From: JBIYSM02 sp044759095
GTDB taxonomy: Bacteria > Bacillota > Bacilli > Brevibacillales > Brevibacillaceae
NCBI RefSeq assembly: GCF_044759095.2
Contig: NZ_JBIYSM020000024.1
Span: 1 to 63,820 of the forward strand
DNA: 63,820 nucleotides
Direction: 5' to 3'
Under the pieces are notes generated by a model. It worked only from the letters and a program-made list of their open reading frames with translations. It was not told the origin of the DNA and ran no database searches. The translations under genes were made by a program, and so were the position numbers. Positions 15,945-23,834 of this stretch are shown piece after piece. Position 1 is the stretch's first letter. Each line of letters begins with the position of its first letter.

Positions 15945-16037
15945 CCCACCCGGCAATAGCTATCCTCAACCCACTCGGCGTTAGCTATCGCTGAGCCGAG
16001 TGGGGTCCCTTTCTTCGCCGGGCGTGGCCCGATCTTT
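15945..16037 (+). repeat. hairpin repeat R2 (nested form, tail lost)
   Basis: Outer arms CCCACCCGGC and GCCGGGCGTGG enclose a complete inner hairpin with arms CCCACTCGGC and GCCGAGTGGGG. The inner unit follows AATAGCTA in the outer loop. The conserved tail found in other copies is missing; the unit degenerates after GGCCCGATC. It directly follows the yumC stop. Confidence 0.85.
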
Positions 16038-16040
16038 ACA

Positions 16041-16068
16041 CCCTGCACGCATCCGTGCAGGGTTTTTT
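16041..16068 (+). terminator. terminator downstream of yumC
   Basis: CCCTGCACG and CGTGCAGGG enclose a 4-base loop and are followed by TTTTTT. Confidence 0.9.
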
Positions 16069-16137
16069 CATGCGGCACAACAGTCTGTATAGGGGGCGGG
16101 GAGCCTGCGCAAAGTAGGAACAGGGAGGTATGCCGCC

Positions 16138-16422
16138 ATGAATCATCTCTGCCCCATTTGCAACGGATTCCACGCTCTTCGGGCCGTTTGCCGCGCTTGC
16201 GGCCAGACGCTCGACGACTCCGGCCGCATCTATGACTATTACGGAGATTACAGCCCCTATAGGGAAATCGATGATTCCAAGTTATCCAACGGCTTTCCCG
16301 ACTTTCAGTACCATCTGTGCATTCATGTGGGCTGGTGCCCCGCCTGCAGGCAGGAACAGCTAGTGTCTGTTCGGGAATGGGACGAGCAACAATGGTTTAC
16401 CCACTCTTTGCGGATGCCTTAG
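16138..16422 (+). CDS. hypothetical zinc-ribbon protein, 94 residues
   Basis: I do not recognise a named family. The N-terminus has CPICNG and CRACGQ, a classic two-knuckle zinc ribbon, followed by an acidic, tyrosine-rich linker (YDYYGDYSPYREIDD). A second cysteine group (CIHVGWCPACR) could bind another metal. GGGAGG lies 9 bp before the ATG. It is flanked by terminators, so it is probably a single-gene unit. Confidence 0.65.
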   Translation: MNHLCPICNGFHALRAVCRACGQTLDDSGRIYDYYGDYSPYREIDDSKLSNGFPDFQYHLCIHVGWCPACRQEQLVSVREWDEQQWFTHSLRMP

Positions 16423-16505
16423 ACGAGAGCGGAGGACATCAACGTCACTCCCATTTTGTTCCATGCAGAAAAGGATGCGTTAAAAAACAGGAACATGTAC
16501 GCTTT

Positions 16506-17045
16506 CTAGTTTTTCTTTTCCTCCAGCTTTTTTGCGAGGTGCTGGTTGATCGTTTCGGTTTCCGCAAGCAGCTTCGGCATGACCGCTTTGATTTTGGCCT
16601 CATCACCGGATTCGATGGCGGCATCAAACTCGTCGTGCACCTGCCTGAACTGTTTCAGGAATTCGCGGAACTGCTTGAATTCCTCCCGCTTCTGTTGTTT
16701 CTTGGGGTCTGTTTTTTCATCAGACTTTCGCGCTTTCCATTCCGTCATCAAGCGTTCCCTCTCGGCAAACGCGGCTTCCCATTTATCCACGCTTTCCGGC
16801 GTGTACTTTTCCGCAAGCAGCGTCAGGTACATTTGGCGGTGCGTACCCAGCGACAGCCCATGGCGCAGCTTTGCTTTTTTGTGATCCTTCCGGTGCAGGT
16901 CCCCTTTATGCTGGATGAATGGCTTTCCATTTGACGAAGACGCCGTGCTTGTCATCCAATCTTCCATTGCGTATGCCGCGGCCGGAATCGCCAATCCCAG
17001 AGCCAGAGTGGTTGCAAGCAAACCGTTAGTCCATTGTTTCTTCAT
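16506..17045 (-). CDS. secreted helical protein of unknown function
   Basis: A 179-residue protein with a clear signal peptide (MKKQWTNGLLATTLALGLA, cleavage near AAAYA-ME). The mature part is charged and almost wholly helical, with lysine-rich segments and likely coiled coil from residue 90. No cysteines or catalytic motifs are visible. GAGGAG lies 8 bp before the ATG at 17045. Confidence 0.7.
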   Translation of the reverse strand: MKKQWTNGLLATTLALGLAIPAAAYAMEDWMTSTASSSNGKPFIQHKGDLHRKDHKKAKLRHGLSLGTHRQMYLTLLAEKYTPESVDKWEAAFAERERLMTEWKARKSDEKTDPKKQQKREEFKQFREFLKQFRQVHDEFDAAIESGDEAKIKAVMPKLLAETETINQHLAKKLEEKKN

Positions 17046-17141
17046 TTGGATCACTCCTCTTTTTGCAGGTGTCTTTCCCGTTTCATTGTTTCTTAAAATG
17101 CGCGAAATATGCAAAAATCATGCACGATTGCGCCCATCAAC

Positions 17142-17296
17142 AAGAAAACCCACCCGGCATTAGCTATCCTCAACCCACTCGGCGTTAGCTATCGCTGAGC
17201 CGAGTGGGGTCCCTTTCTTCGCCGGGCGGGGCCCCGAACACTTTTCTAGCGGCTGTATGGGATGTCCAAATTTATTAATTCTTATACACCAAAAAA
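17142..17296 (+). repeat. hairpin repeat R3 (full nested form)
   Basis: Starts AAGAAAACCCACCCGGC, carries the inner hairpin (CCCACTCGGC / GCCGAGTGGGG), closes with GCCGGGCGGGG and continues through the complete tail to TTCTTATACACCAAAAAA. It is the most complete copy. It sits upstream of one minus-strand gene and abuts the terminator of the next. Confidence 0.9.
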
Positions 17297-17316
17297 GTCC
17301 ATCAGATTTGATGGAC
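17291..17316 (-). terminator. terminator of the CuA lipoprotein gene
   Basis: On the minus strand GTCCATCA and TGATGGAC flank a 4-base loop and are followed by TTTTTT, which is also the A-run at the end of repeat R3. The 130 bp between it and the gene stop show nothing recognisable. Confidence 0.8.
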
Positions 17317-17449
17317 GTGGGTTAGTGCTGATCTTTCCTTAGGTCTTGGACATCCGGGTTACCTCCTGTGGGAAGATGCCTTTAGTATGTCCGTCCTTCC
17401 TGTGGAAAAACACCCAGATCGACGTGACCCGAGTGTTTGGGAACTTGAT

Positions 17450-17830
17450 TTATTTAACAACCAGGGTCGCAGCCATTTTGCCGTGGTCAGGGCCGCACGG
17501 GATGCTGCAAAGGATTTGATACTCGCCCGGCTTGTCAGGTGTGATGGTTTTGCTGCCTTCCTTTTGGATGTTGACGTCCAAACCTTCAATCGTGATGCCG
17601 TGGAAGCCTTCAGCCGATTTGAAGTTGATCGTGACCGGTTCGCCGGCTTTCACTTCAAATTTGTCCTGGTTAAATTTCCAGTTGCTCGCCTCGATGTTGA
17701 TCGCGTTGCCGGATGCGGCCGGTGCGGATTGAGACGTTTCCGTCGCTTGCGGCTTGCTCTCGCCTCCGCAGCCTGCTAGCATGACAGCTGAAACCACGAG
17801 CGTCGAGAGAATAAAACCCCACTTTTTCAT
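17450..17830 (-). CDS. CuA-type cupredoxin lipoprotein
   Basis: A 126-residue lipoprotein with lipobox LAGC (Cys21), a low-complexity linker, and a cupredoxin domain from about residue 43. His77 plus C108-SIP-C112-GPD-H116-GK-M119 reproduce the CuA ligand set of cytochrome c oxidase subunit II, but the protein lacks the two subunit-II membrane helices and no oxidase genes are adjacent. It could be a copper carrier, an oxidase-assembly factor or an electron shuttle on the outer face of the membrane. Confidence 0.8.
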   Translation of the reverse strand: MKKWGFILSTLVVSAVMLAGCGGESKPQATETSQSAPAASGNAINIEASNWKFNQDKFEVKAGEPVTINFKSAEGFHGITIEGLDVNIQKEGSKTITPDKPGEYQILCSIPCGPDHGKMAATLVVK

Positions 17831-17947
17831 GTGGCACCCTTCTTTCCATTCTTTTTGGTTCACACTCACATTGTATCGAAAGATCAGGTGCCAATTCATG
17901 GCAATCTGTGAACGGCTGTTGACGATCTGACGAACAAACTTTGAACG

Positions 17948-18136
17948 TCAGGAAAGCTCGTCCAGCTGACGCAAAAACCGGGCGAGCTGCCGTTTTTCCG
18001 GCGAATCCGTTTCCCGCACCCGATAGACGGCCGCCAATCGGATCAGCTCGACGTGCGGATTCGTCTGCAGCCACTGGTGGAATTGGGCGGTCGGATTCTC
18101 CTGTTCGGTTGGTTCAAATGCAATCTCATGGATCAT
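17948..18136 (-). CDS. hypothetical protein, 62 residues
   Basis: Unrecognised. A short acidic protein beginning MIHEIAFEPTEQE, with a helical C-terminus (SPEKRQLARFLRQLDELS) and no membrane segment. AGGAG lies 11 bp upstream of the ATG at 18136. The next upstream gene stops 27 bp before, so the two small genes are probably cotranscribed. Confidence 0.5.
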   Translation of the reverse strand: MIHEIAFEPTEQENPTAQFHQWLQTNPHVELIRLAAVYRVRETDSPEKRQLARFLRQLDELS

Positions 18137-18162
18137 TCCACATGCAACTCCTCTCAGACTCA

Positions 18163-18333
18163 TTACTGGAAGTGTATGTGGACATCCTGTTGGGCATGAC
18201 TCTTGTTATGGTAAAACGTCAACGCCTCTGCCGCCAAGCCTTTGTCAATACCTGTCCCGGCGTGAATTCTCTCTGCCCATTTGGACAGCGTTTCCATGGG
18301 AACGTCGTCAAAAACGTTCACAATCTTTAGCAA
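18163..18333 (-). CDS. hypothetical protein, 56 residues
   Basis: Unrecognised. A TTG at 18333 follows GGGAGG with 8 bp between and gives MLKIVNVFDDVPMETLSKWAE. The C-terminus is histidine-rich (YHNKSHAQQDVHIHF). It is followed by another small gene on the same strand. An ATG lies 27 bp upstream but has no ribosome site. Confidence 0.5.
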   Translation of the reverse strand: MLKIVNVFDDVPMETLSKWAERIHAGTGIDKGLAAEALTFYHNKSHAQQDVHIHFQ

Positions 18334-18414
18334 AAAGAAAACCTCCCTGACACTGTGCAATAGCGTTTACACAAGTCAAAGAGGTTTGAAATTCACAATC
18401 CTAATTCCCGATCC

Positions 18415-18774
18415 TTACTCGTCACACTTCTCCGCTTTTCCCTCGGCGAGCGCGGTTTTGAATGACGCGCCGCAGCCGCAGCTTGCCACCGCATTCGGGT
18501 TGTGAATGGAAAAGCCTCCGCCCATCATCGATTCCTTGTAGTCAATCTCCGTGCCTTTGATGTATTGGTAGCTGTCCTTGTCGACAACGATCTTGACGCC
18601 ATCCGTTTCGAAGGTCTGATCGCCTTCCTTCATTTCCTGGTCCCAACCCATGCCGTAGGAAAAACCGCTGCAGCCGCCTGGCCGCACGCCTACACGAAGG
18701 AACAGGTTCGGGTTGTTTTCCGCCGCCAGCATTTCCTTCACTTTTTTGCTGGCTTGTTCCGTCAAGGTAATCAT
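18415..18774 (-). CDS. yutM: A-type iron-sulfur carrier (HesB/IscA family, YutM)
   Basis: A 119-residue A-type carrier. The three conserved cysteines are in GGCSGFSYGM and CGCGASF, the arrangement that holds and transfers an Fe-S cluster to target enzymes. GGAGGG precedes the ATG. Several likely Fe-S clients lie close by in the window (MqnE, LipA), as does the NifU-like scaffold YutI. Confidence 0.92.
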   Translation of the reverse strand: MITLTEQASKKVKEMLAAENNPNLFLRVGVRPGGCSGFSYGMGWDQEMKEGDQTFETDGVKIVVDKDSYQYIKGTEIDYKESMMGGGFSIHNPNAVASCGCGASFKTALAEGKAEKCDE

Positions 18775-18881
18775 GACATTCCCTCCTTTGCAGCGTCCTT
18801 GTTAGTTTGCTGCTGATCACTTCCAGTATACAAAGAAACTCCCATCCCAACAAGGTTTGCGCTGCACTTCGGGCCACACAA

Positions 18882-19036
18882 CTAAAAAACCCACCCGGCA
18901 TGAGCTATTCTCACCCCACTCGGCGGTAGCTATCGCTGAGCCGAGTGGGGTCCCTTTTTTCGCCGGGCGGGGCACCGAACACTATCCTAGTGGCTTTATT
19001 GGATGTCCATTATTATCAATTCCTATACACAAAAAA
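18882..19036 (+). repeat. hairpin repeat R4 (full nested form, diverged)
   Basis: Begins CTAAAAAACCCACCCGGC, carries an inner hairpin (CCCACTCGGC / GCCGAGTGGGG), closes with GCCGGGCGGGG and ends TTCCTATACACAAAAAAA. The tail differs from R3 at several bases (AGTGGCTTTATTGGATGTCC). It lies upstream of yutM and abuts the terminator of the Spo0E-like gene. Confidence 0.88.
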
Positions 19037-19053
19037 AGGAGGGGGGCCCCTCC
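19031..19053 (-). terminator. terminator of the Spo0E-like gene
   Basis: On the minus strand GGAGGGG pairs with CCCCTCC and is followed by a run of seven T, the same bases as the A-run at the right end of R4. Confidence 0.7.
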
Positions 19054-19069
19054 CTGCGGCGTGTTGGAT

Positions 19070-19297
19070 CTAGGCAAAATGCGCCTTGCTCTCTAAAATG
19101 TAAAACCGGTACGGTTGCTTATGCTTATTTTTCACTGCCTTGGACAGACCCTGATCCATCTGGTTCAGTTCGTTGTGCAGTTGATCGATTCTTTGGCTGT
19201 ATTCTAGGACTTGAGGATGATTCAACCCGCACTCCAACCCAATTTTCACCATTTGCTGTCGAAGGAGTTCGATTTTTTCCAGTAACAGTTCCCGCAT
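19070..19297 (-). CDS. Spo0E-like aspartyl-phosphate phosphatase
   Basis: A 75-residue helical protein with the Spo0E-family layout: an N-terminal helix (LLEKIELLRQQMVKIGLECGLNHPQVLEYS) and the short motif SQRID. Family members remove phosphate from Spo0A-P and delay sporulation. GGAGGAG lies 7 bp before the ATG. The C-terminal tail is basic and not conserved in the family. Confidence 0.8.
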   Translation of the reverse strand: MRELLLEKIELLRQQMVKIGLECGLNHPQVLEYSQRIDQLHNELNQMDQGLSKAVKNKHKQPYRFYILESKAHFA

Positions 19298-19457
19298 GGG
19301 GAATCTCCTCCTATCGAAAAATAAGGCTTTTGTACCTATATTTTACAGCTGAAATGGACATTTATCAAATGAAATTTCACTCTCTTGCCAATAGAAAGAA
19401 ATTTTTTGGCGATAATTGTAAATTTTTAGCAAATTTGCAGTTGCTAAACTTCTTATA

Positions 19458-19486
19458 TTGTTCCTCCCTGCAAAGAGATTTATAAT
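19458..19486 (+). promoter_or_regulatory. sigma-A promoter of mqnE
   Basis: TTGTTC and TATAAT are separated by exactly 17 bp. Transcription should begin near 19493, giving a leader of about 60 bases. Confidence 0.7.
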
Positions 19487-19551
19487 ATAGGTGCTTTTGT
19501 TGTCTCGGGACAGATCCCTCGACTACTATTACCGGAAGGGATGTGCAAGCC

Positions 19552-20655
19552 ATGGCGCTTGAAATTTTGGAAACGCAAGACAAATCGTTGACCGCTATCG
19601 TGGAGAAGGTCACACACGGCGAACGCCTGACACTGGAAGACGGCCTCGCTCTCTATGCATCCAACGACTTGCTGACAATCGGACAATTGGCTAACCTGGT
19701 CAATCAACGAAAAAACGGCAACGACGTTTACTTCATCCAAAACATGTACATCAACCCGACCAATGTCTGCGAGGCCCACTGCAAGTTCTGCGGGTTCCGC
19801 CGCGACCTCGGGAAAGACGGCGCCTACACCATGAGCATGGACGAACTGCTTCATTATGTCGGCAGCCGCTTTCACGACGGGATTCGCGAATTCCATATCG
19901 TCGGTGGACACAACCAGCACCAGAAATTCGATTATTACCTCGATACCGTCCGGACACTGAAAAAAGCGTATCCGAACGTCACCATCAAAGCGTATACCGG
20001 TGCAGAAATCGAGTTCTTCTCTCGCATCAGCGGCCTTTCTTTCCGCGAAGTGCTGCAGGAACTGATCAAAGCCGGTCTGGATACCATGCCGGGAGGCGGC
20101 GCCGAAATCCTGTCCGAGCGCTACCGTTTAAAAATGAGCCCGGAAAAAGCAAGCACGGATCAATACCTGGAAGCTCACCGTACTGCGCATGAACTTGGTC
20201 TGCGCACCCATGTTACTATGCTGTACGGTTCCATCGAGACGATGGAAGAACGGTTGATTCACATGATTCGGGTCCGTGAACTTCAGGATGAGACCAACGG
20301 CTTCATGGTATTTATCCCGTTGGCGATGCAGCCGCTGAAAACAACGCACGGCATCAAGCGTCGCACCTCTGCTTTCGACGATTTGAAAACGATGGCCATC
20401 AGCCGCCTGATGCTGGACAACTTCCCGCACATCAAAGCGTACTTCATCAACATCGGTACCCAACTGACACAAGTATCCCTGACGATGGGCGCCTCCGACG
20501 TGCACGGCACGCTGGTTGAGGAGCGAATCAGTCACGCTGCCGGTGCGCTTACCCAACAGGCGCTTACTGTTGATGAGCTCGTCTGGCTGATTAAAGGGGC
20601 AGGCAAACGGGCTCTTGAGCGCGATACCTTCTACAACGTGATCAAGGAACATTAA
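19552..20655 (+). CDS. mqnE: aminofutalosine synthase (radical SAM), menaquinone synthesis
   Basis: A 367-residue radical-SAM enzyme. The [4Fe-4S] motif CEAHCKFC follows INPTNV, and GGGAEI with MLYGSIETMEERL match MqnE more closely than MqnC. MqnE joins the MqnA product to SAM to form aminofutalosine in the futalosine route to menaquinone. The presence of this route fits some Bacillales but not B. subtilis. The ATG at 19552 is chosen over GTG at 19543, which nearly touches GGAAGGG. The two NADH dehydrogenase-like genes nearby would use the quinone made. Confidence 0.88.
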   Translation: MALEILETQDKSLTAIVEKVTHGERLTLEDGLALYASNDLLTIGQLANLVNQRKNGNDVYFIQNMYINPTNVCEAHCKFCGFRRDLGKDGAYTMSMDELLHYVGSRFHDGIREFHIVGGHNQHQKFDYYLDTVRTLKKAYPNVTIKAYTGAEIEFFSRISGLSFREVLQELIKAGLDTMPGGGAEILSERYRLKMSPEKASTDQYLEAHRTAHELGLRTHVTMLYGSIETMEERLIHMIRVRELQDETNGFMVFIPLAMQPLKTTHGIKRRTSAFDDLKTMAISRLMLDNFPHIKAYFINIGTQLTQVSLTMGASDVHGTLVEERISHAAGALTQQALTVDELVWLIKGAGKRALERDTFYNVIKEH

Positions 20656-20668
20656 GCGGTATGGCAAT

Positions 20669-20697
20669 AGAACCTTCTCTTTCGGGAAGGTTCTTTC
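20669..20697 (+). terminator. terminator of mqnE
   Basis: AGAACCTTC and GAAGGTTCT enclose an 8-base loop and are followed by TTCCC, a short T-run. Confidence 0.7.
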
Positions 20698-20717
20698 CCA
20701 TTAGTATCGGTCTGCCG

Positions 20718-21065
20718 TTAGATCTGGCCGTACTTGACTGATGGATGGTAAAACAGCAGCGAACGTTCCCCTGTTTGGTAGCTGTAGCTTCGGCCGTAGG
20801 AAAAACCCTTCATGTCTTGTCCAACCAGTTGGATCGGGGAATATCTGCCGATGCGTCGTGAGAATCCGCCAAACACATTGAATTCGACCGTCTCTTCATC
20901 CCACACAACAGGTACTCCCTCAATCACCTTATAGGTTTGATAGGTCAGAGTCCCACTGAGAAATCCGCGATCCTCCTGATAGTTGTACATATACGTATTG
21001 GGATCGGTTACTGAGTTAAACAGCGTGATGTCTCGAAGCACCTGATCCGCATTGTAGTTAAGCAT
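20718..21065 (-). pseudogene. probable C-terminal part of an anti-sigma-like protein
   Basis: A 115-codon open frame, mostly beta-rich and aromatic (YMYNYQEDRGFLSGTL, YSPIQLVGQDMKGFSYG). No domain start, signal or membrane helix is present. It overlaps by 8 bp, in another frame, the end of a sigma-factor N-terminus. The simplest reading is one deletion that removed most of a sigma gene and the first part of its partner. That the partner was an anti-sigma factor is inference from position. Confidence 0.4.
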
Positions 21066-21159
21066 TAATAATGTCCTCCGCATCCACATGTGTCGCCCCG
21101 CTCTTCAGGAGATACCGGTAGACCAAGTTCATCTGTTTTCGCAAAGGAGCCTCCGACAT
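21058..21159 (-). pseudogene. truncated sigma-70-family factor (first 33 codons)
   Basis: It starts properly after GGGAGG and reads MSEAPLRKQMNLVYRYLLKS, then GATHVDAEDIINA and stop. YLLKSG-x-x-x-x-DAEDI is the start of region 2 of ECF-type sigma factors, normally followed by VQETF and another 120 or more residues. Here the frame ends after AEDII and runs into unrelated coding sequence. Confidence 0.55.
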
Positions 21160-21232
21160 TGCCGCCCTCCCTTCAAATCCTCTCGCATATAAAACGCACC
21201 GGCCACGCAAATGTATACAAAAATGGAGCAGA

Positions 21233-21374
21233 CTAAGAAAACCCACCCGGCATTAGCTAACACACTAAGAAAACCCACCCGGCATTAGCTAACGCTTCGC
21301 CGGGCGGGGCCCCGAACACTTTTCTAGCGGCTGTATGGGATGTCCAAATTTATAAATTCTTATACACTAAAAAA
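21233..21374 (+). repeat. hairpin repeat R5 (with a partial tandem unit)
   Basis: A partial unit (CTAAGAAAACCCACCCGGC then ATTAGCTAA) is followed after CACA by a complete simple unit with arms CCCACCCGGC and GCCGGGCGGGG and the full tail ending TTATACACTAAAAAA. The partial copy breaks off in the loop, directly after TTAGCTAA. It lies between the sigma remnant and the end of yuzB. Confidence 0.9.
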
Positions 21375-21384
21375 GACCCTCCTC

Positions 21385-21648
21385 TCAAAAAGGAAAGTCT
21401 TTTTCCATCATCTCTTCGTCTTCGCGCAATTTCGTCTTGATTTTTTCAATCAATTCCTCTGCCGTCGACGCTGTGACAAAATCTCCGTTCACCAGGGCAA
21501 AGGGCTGCATGTAACACTCGCCGCAATGACCAAGACATCCGTATTCCAACACGTCTACGTCCAGGTCTGGATCGTTTTCCAATGCTTCCACCACGGGTTT
21601 TGTATAGGAAGAAACGTTGCTCGCGCAAAATTCTACCAAAGGCTTCAT
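21385..21648 (-). CDS. yuzB: DUF1450 protein (YuzB)
   Basis: An 87-residue protein matching B. subtilis YuzB. It has cysteines in EFCASN and in YGCLGHCGECYMQPFALVNG, a thioredoxin-fold-like arrangement recalling [2Fe-2S] ferredoxins, though the metal content is unproven. AGGTGAGAA precedes the ATG. It is divergent from the NADH dehydrogenase-like gene, as yuzB and yutJ are neighbours in B. subtilis. Confidence 0.85.
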   Translation of the reverse strand: MKPLVEFCASNVSSYTKPVVEALENDPDLDVDVLEYGCLGHCGECYMQPFALVNGDFVTASTAEELIEKIKTKLREDEEMMEKDFPF

Positions 21649-21823
21649 TTACTTCTCACCTGCCGAATGTTCTACATGCTTCCCGTCCTTATTGTACCTC
21701 GTTCGCGACAAAAATCCAGAGTGCGAGTGCGGGAAAAAGATTCTGCTTGCATTTTTGCCGAAAGAGACTAAAAATAGAATGGGTACATGAAAACAAACGG
21801 ACAGAAGAAAGGACTAGACTTTT

Positions 21824-22891
21824 ATGAAACGACTTGTGATCCTTGGCGGAGGTTACGGGGGTTTGCGGATTATCGAACGCGTCCTTACCCCTGATCTACC
21901 CGACAATGTGTTCGTGACGCTGGTCGACCGGATGCCTTTTCACGGCTTAAAGACGGAATACTACGCGCTGGCCGCGGGGACGGAGCCGGAGCAGGCGATA
22001 CGCGTCGCTTTCCCAAGCGATCCTCGGTTGACCATTAAATACGGGGAAGTCACCGGAGTCGATTTGGACGAGCGGATCGTTCGCTTCACAAACGGCGACA
22101 CACTGCCCTACGATTGGCTGGTCTTGGCTCTGGGCTGTGAAGACCGTTATCACGATATTCCGGGTGCCGATCAATATACGCACTCCATCCAAACTCTGGG
22201 GGCGACCCGCAATACTTACGCAGCGATTAACAATGTCGGCCCGTACGGAACGGTTACGATTGTCGGCGGCGGTTTGAGCGGCGTTGAGGTTGCTTCCGAG
22301 CTTCGAGAGAGTCGTCCTGACTTGAACATTCGCATCATTGACCGCGGCGAGAGCATTCTCAGCCCGTTTCCCAAAAAATTGCAGACGTACGCTTCCCAGT
22401 GGTTTATCGAACACGACGTACAGCTGGTCTCCATGGCCTGTGTGAACCGGGTGGAACCGGGCGTCGTCTACAACCACAACCAACCGCTGGAGACAGACGC
22501 CGTCGTCTGGACGGCCGGTATTCAAGCAAACCGCATCGTGCGTGAGCTTCCCATCGAAGTGGACAACATCGGCCGCGCGGTATTGAACAAGTATCATCAG
22601 CTCCCCAGCCATCCAAACGTCTATGTGGTAGGCGACTGTGCAAGCCTTCCGTTTGCACCAAGCGCACAGCTGGCAGAAGTTCAGGGCGAACAGATTGCCA
22701 TGCTGCTGAAAAAAGACTTCAAAGGCGAGGAGTATCCTGCCTCCCTGCCGCCTTTCAAATTAAAAGGGGTTCTGGGCTCCCTCGGTAAAAAAGAAGGCTT
22801 CGGCGTAATGGGCAAAGTCTCCCTCGTAGGTCAAATGCCCCGCGTCATGAAGAGCGGCGTTCTCTGGATGTACAAAAAACACTTGGGATAA
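21824..22891 (+). CDS. yutJ: NADH dehydrogenase-like flavoprotein (YutJ)
   Basis: A 355-residue NDH-2-family protein with FAD and NADH folds (LVILGGGYGGL, VTIVGGGLSGVE, VYVVGDCAS) and a C-terminal segment similar to YumB (LGSLGKKEGFGVMG). It matches B. subtilis YutJ. It is a second NDH-2 paralogue in this window, shorter than the first, and its electron acceptor is not known. A strong terminator follows. Confidence 0.88.
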   Translation: MKRLVILGGGYGGLRIIERVLTPDLPDNVFVTLVDRMPFHGLKTEYYALAAGTEPEQAIRVAFPSDPRLTIKYGEVTGVDLDERIVRFTNGDTLPYDWLVLALGCEDRYHDIPGADQYTHSIQTLGATRNTYAAINNVGPYGTVTIVGGGLSGVEVASELRESRPDLNIRIIDRGESILSPFPKKLQTYASQWFIEHDVQLVSMACVNRVEPGVVYNHNQPLETDAVVWTAGIQANRIVRELPIEVDNIGRAVLNKYHQLPSHPNVYVVGDCASLPFAPSAQLAEVQGEQIAMLLKKDFKGEEYPASLPPFKLKGVLGSLGKKEGFGVMGKVSLVGQMPRVMKSGVLWMYKKHLG

Positions 22892-22895
22892 AAAG

Positions 22896-22936
22896 AAAAG
22901 GCTGCTGGCAACGATTGTTGTCATCAGCCTTTTTTC
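22896..22936. terminator. bidirectional terminator after yutJ
   Basis: AAAAGGCTG and CAGCCTTTT flank a loop containing a smaller GGCAAC/GTTGTC stem, with T-runs in both directions. It also ends the minus-strand transcript that includes 23143-23484. Confidence 0.8.
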
Positions 22937-23142
22937 CTGGCTTGATACTGACGCGCCAGTCGGCGAAAATTTCGGTAGAAGGTCTTGTCCTTCAGCCTAA
23001 GGAACAAGGCGTGGGACGGGTATTCATTCCCTTCCCCTCGCCAAGGCCAATACAGTGACGTGTCGTTGCCAACGATATATACAATCGGCAAACAGACGGA
23101 ACGGCGTTGATGCAGGGGCTCAGAAAATGGGACACTGGTTTG
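22924..23142 (-). other. open frame continuing in phase after a TAG stop
   Basis: Immediately after the TAG of the 23143-23484 gene the same frame stays open for 72 codons (VCLPIVYIVGNDTSLYWPW, LKDKTFYRNFRRLARQYQAR). It looks like real protein, but no start codon with a ribosome site is visible. It is either the C-terminal half of a gene broken by a nonsense change, a readthrough product, or a separate gene with an unrecognised start. It ends in the terminator stem. Confidence 0.35.
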
Positions 23143-23484
23143 CTACCGTTTTTGGACGCGAATTGCTGAAATTTTCCGAACTTCATACGCCCCTTCGACA
23201 ATGCCTTCGTGAATGACCCGCAGCTTCAATAAACTGGAGATTTTTCCCGAGTCTGCTTTGGACATCAGTCTCCACAGTGCGGGATCCGGGAGGGCATTGA
23301 ACAGTCGGTCGTCATGATACTCCCGTCTCTCTTGAAAACTGACAGTCAGCTTGTACTCTCCTGCCTCCACACTCCCCGCTTCTGTCTGGACCTCCAGGAT
23401 TTGCTTCTTGAGAATTTCCAATTCATCCTCTATCTCCTTTTGCATCAGCTTCAGCTCATAATAGCGGGCCAATTGCAGTTCCAT
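23143..23484 (-). CDS. hypothetical protein with N-terminal coiled coil
   Basis: A 113-residue protein that I do not recognise. Residues 1-35 are a heptad-rich helix (LARYYELKLMQKEIEDELEI); the rest is mixed. It resembles small phage-type proteins only in general character. The ATG at 23484 has GGGGAG about 10 bp upstream. The frame continues past its TAG stop for 72 more codons, so it may be the N-terminal half of a broken gene. Confidence 0.5.
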   Translation of the reverse strand: MELQLARYYELKLMQKEIEDELEILKKQILEVQTEAGSVEAGEYKLTVSFQERREYHDDRLFNALPDPALWRLMSKADSGKISSLLKLRVIHEGIVEGAYEVRKISAIRVQKR

Positions 23485-23644
23485 GCATTACCGCTCCCCT
23501 CTTTCTTTCATGGTATGCATGTATATGAGGGCGGTTGGACAGGTAGAACTTGGGGGTGTTTTATTTCCTCCGCTAGGCAGAGTTTCAATAGTCGCACAAT
23601 AGTCGCTCCGCCTGGAAACACCTTCTCCTCTCTCCTGTAGTGAA

Positions 23645-23716
23645 TAAGAAAACCCAGCCGACTTAAGCGATCGCTGGTGTCGGCTGGGGCCCCGAACACT
23701 TCTCTAGTGGCTGAAA
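23645..23716 (+). repeat. hairpin repeat R6 (type B stem, short tail)
   Basis: AAGAAAACCCAGCCGAC pairs with GTCGGCTGGGG, a stem sequence different from the CCCACCCGGC type but folding the same way. CCCCGAACACTTCTCTAGTGGCTG follows in part, then the tail is deleted straight into an A-run that belongs to a minus-strand terminator. Confidence 0.85.
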
Positions 23717-23737
23717 AAAAGAGCGATTTCTCGCTCT
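23714..23737 (-). terminator. terminator downstream of yuzD
   Basis: On the minus strand AGAGCGA and TCGCTCT flank GAAA and are followed by TTTTTTT. About 100 bp lie between it and the yuzD stop, with no recognisable feature. Confidence 0.8.
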
Positions 23738-23834
23738 GAGACTGTCGAAAAAGGGATTGGTGTCTATTCGGGACCGATTTCTCCGCATTTTCTCAGAGGT
23801 GGCGCTCCTCTCACTTTTCACAGATGTTTGGTCA

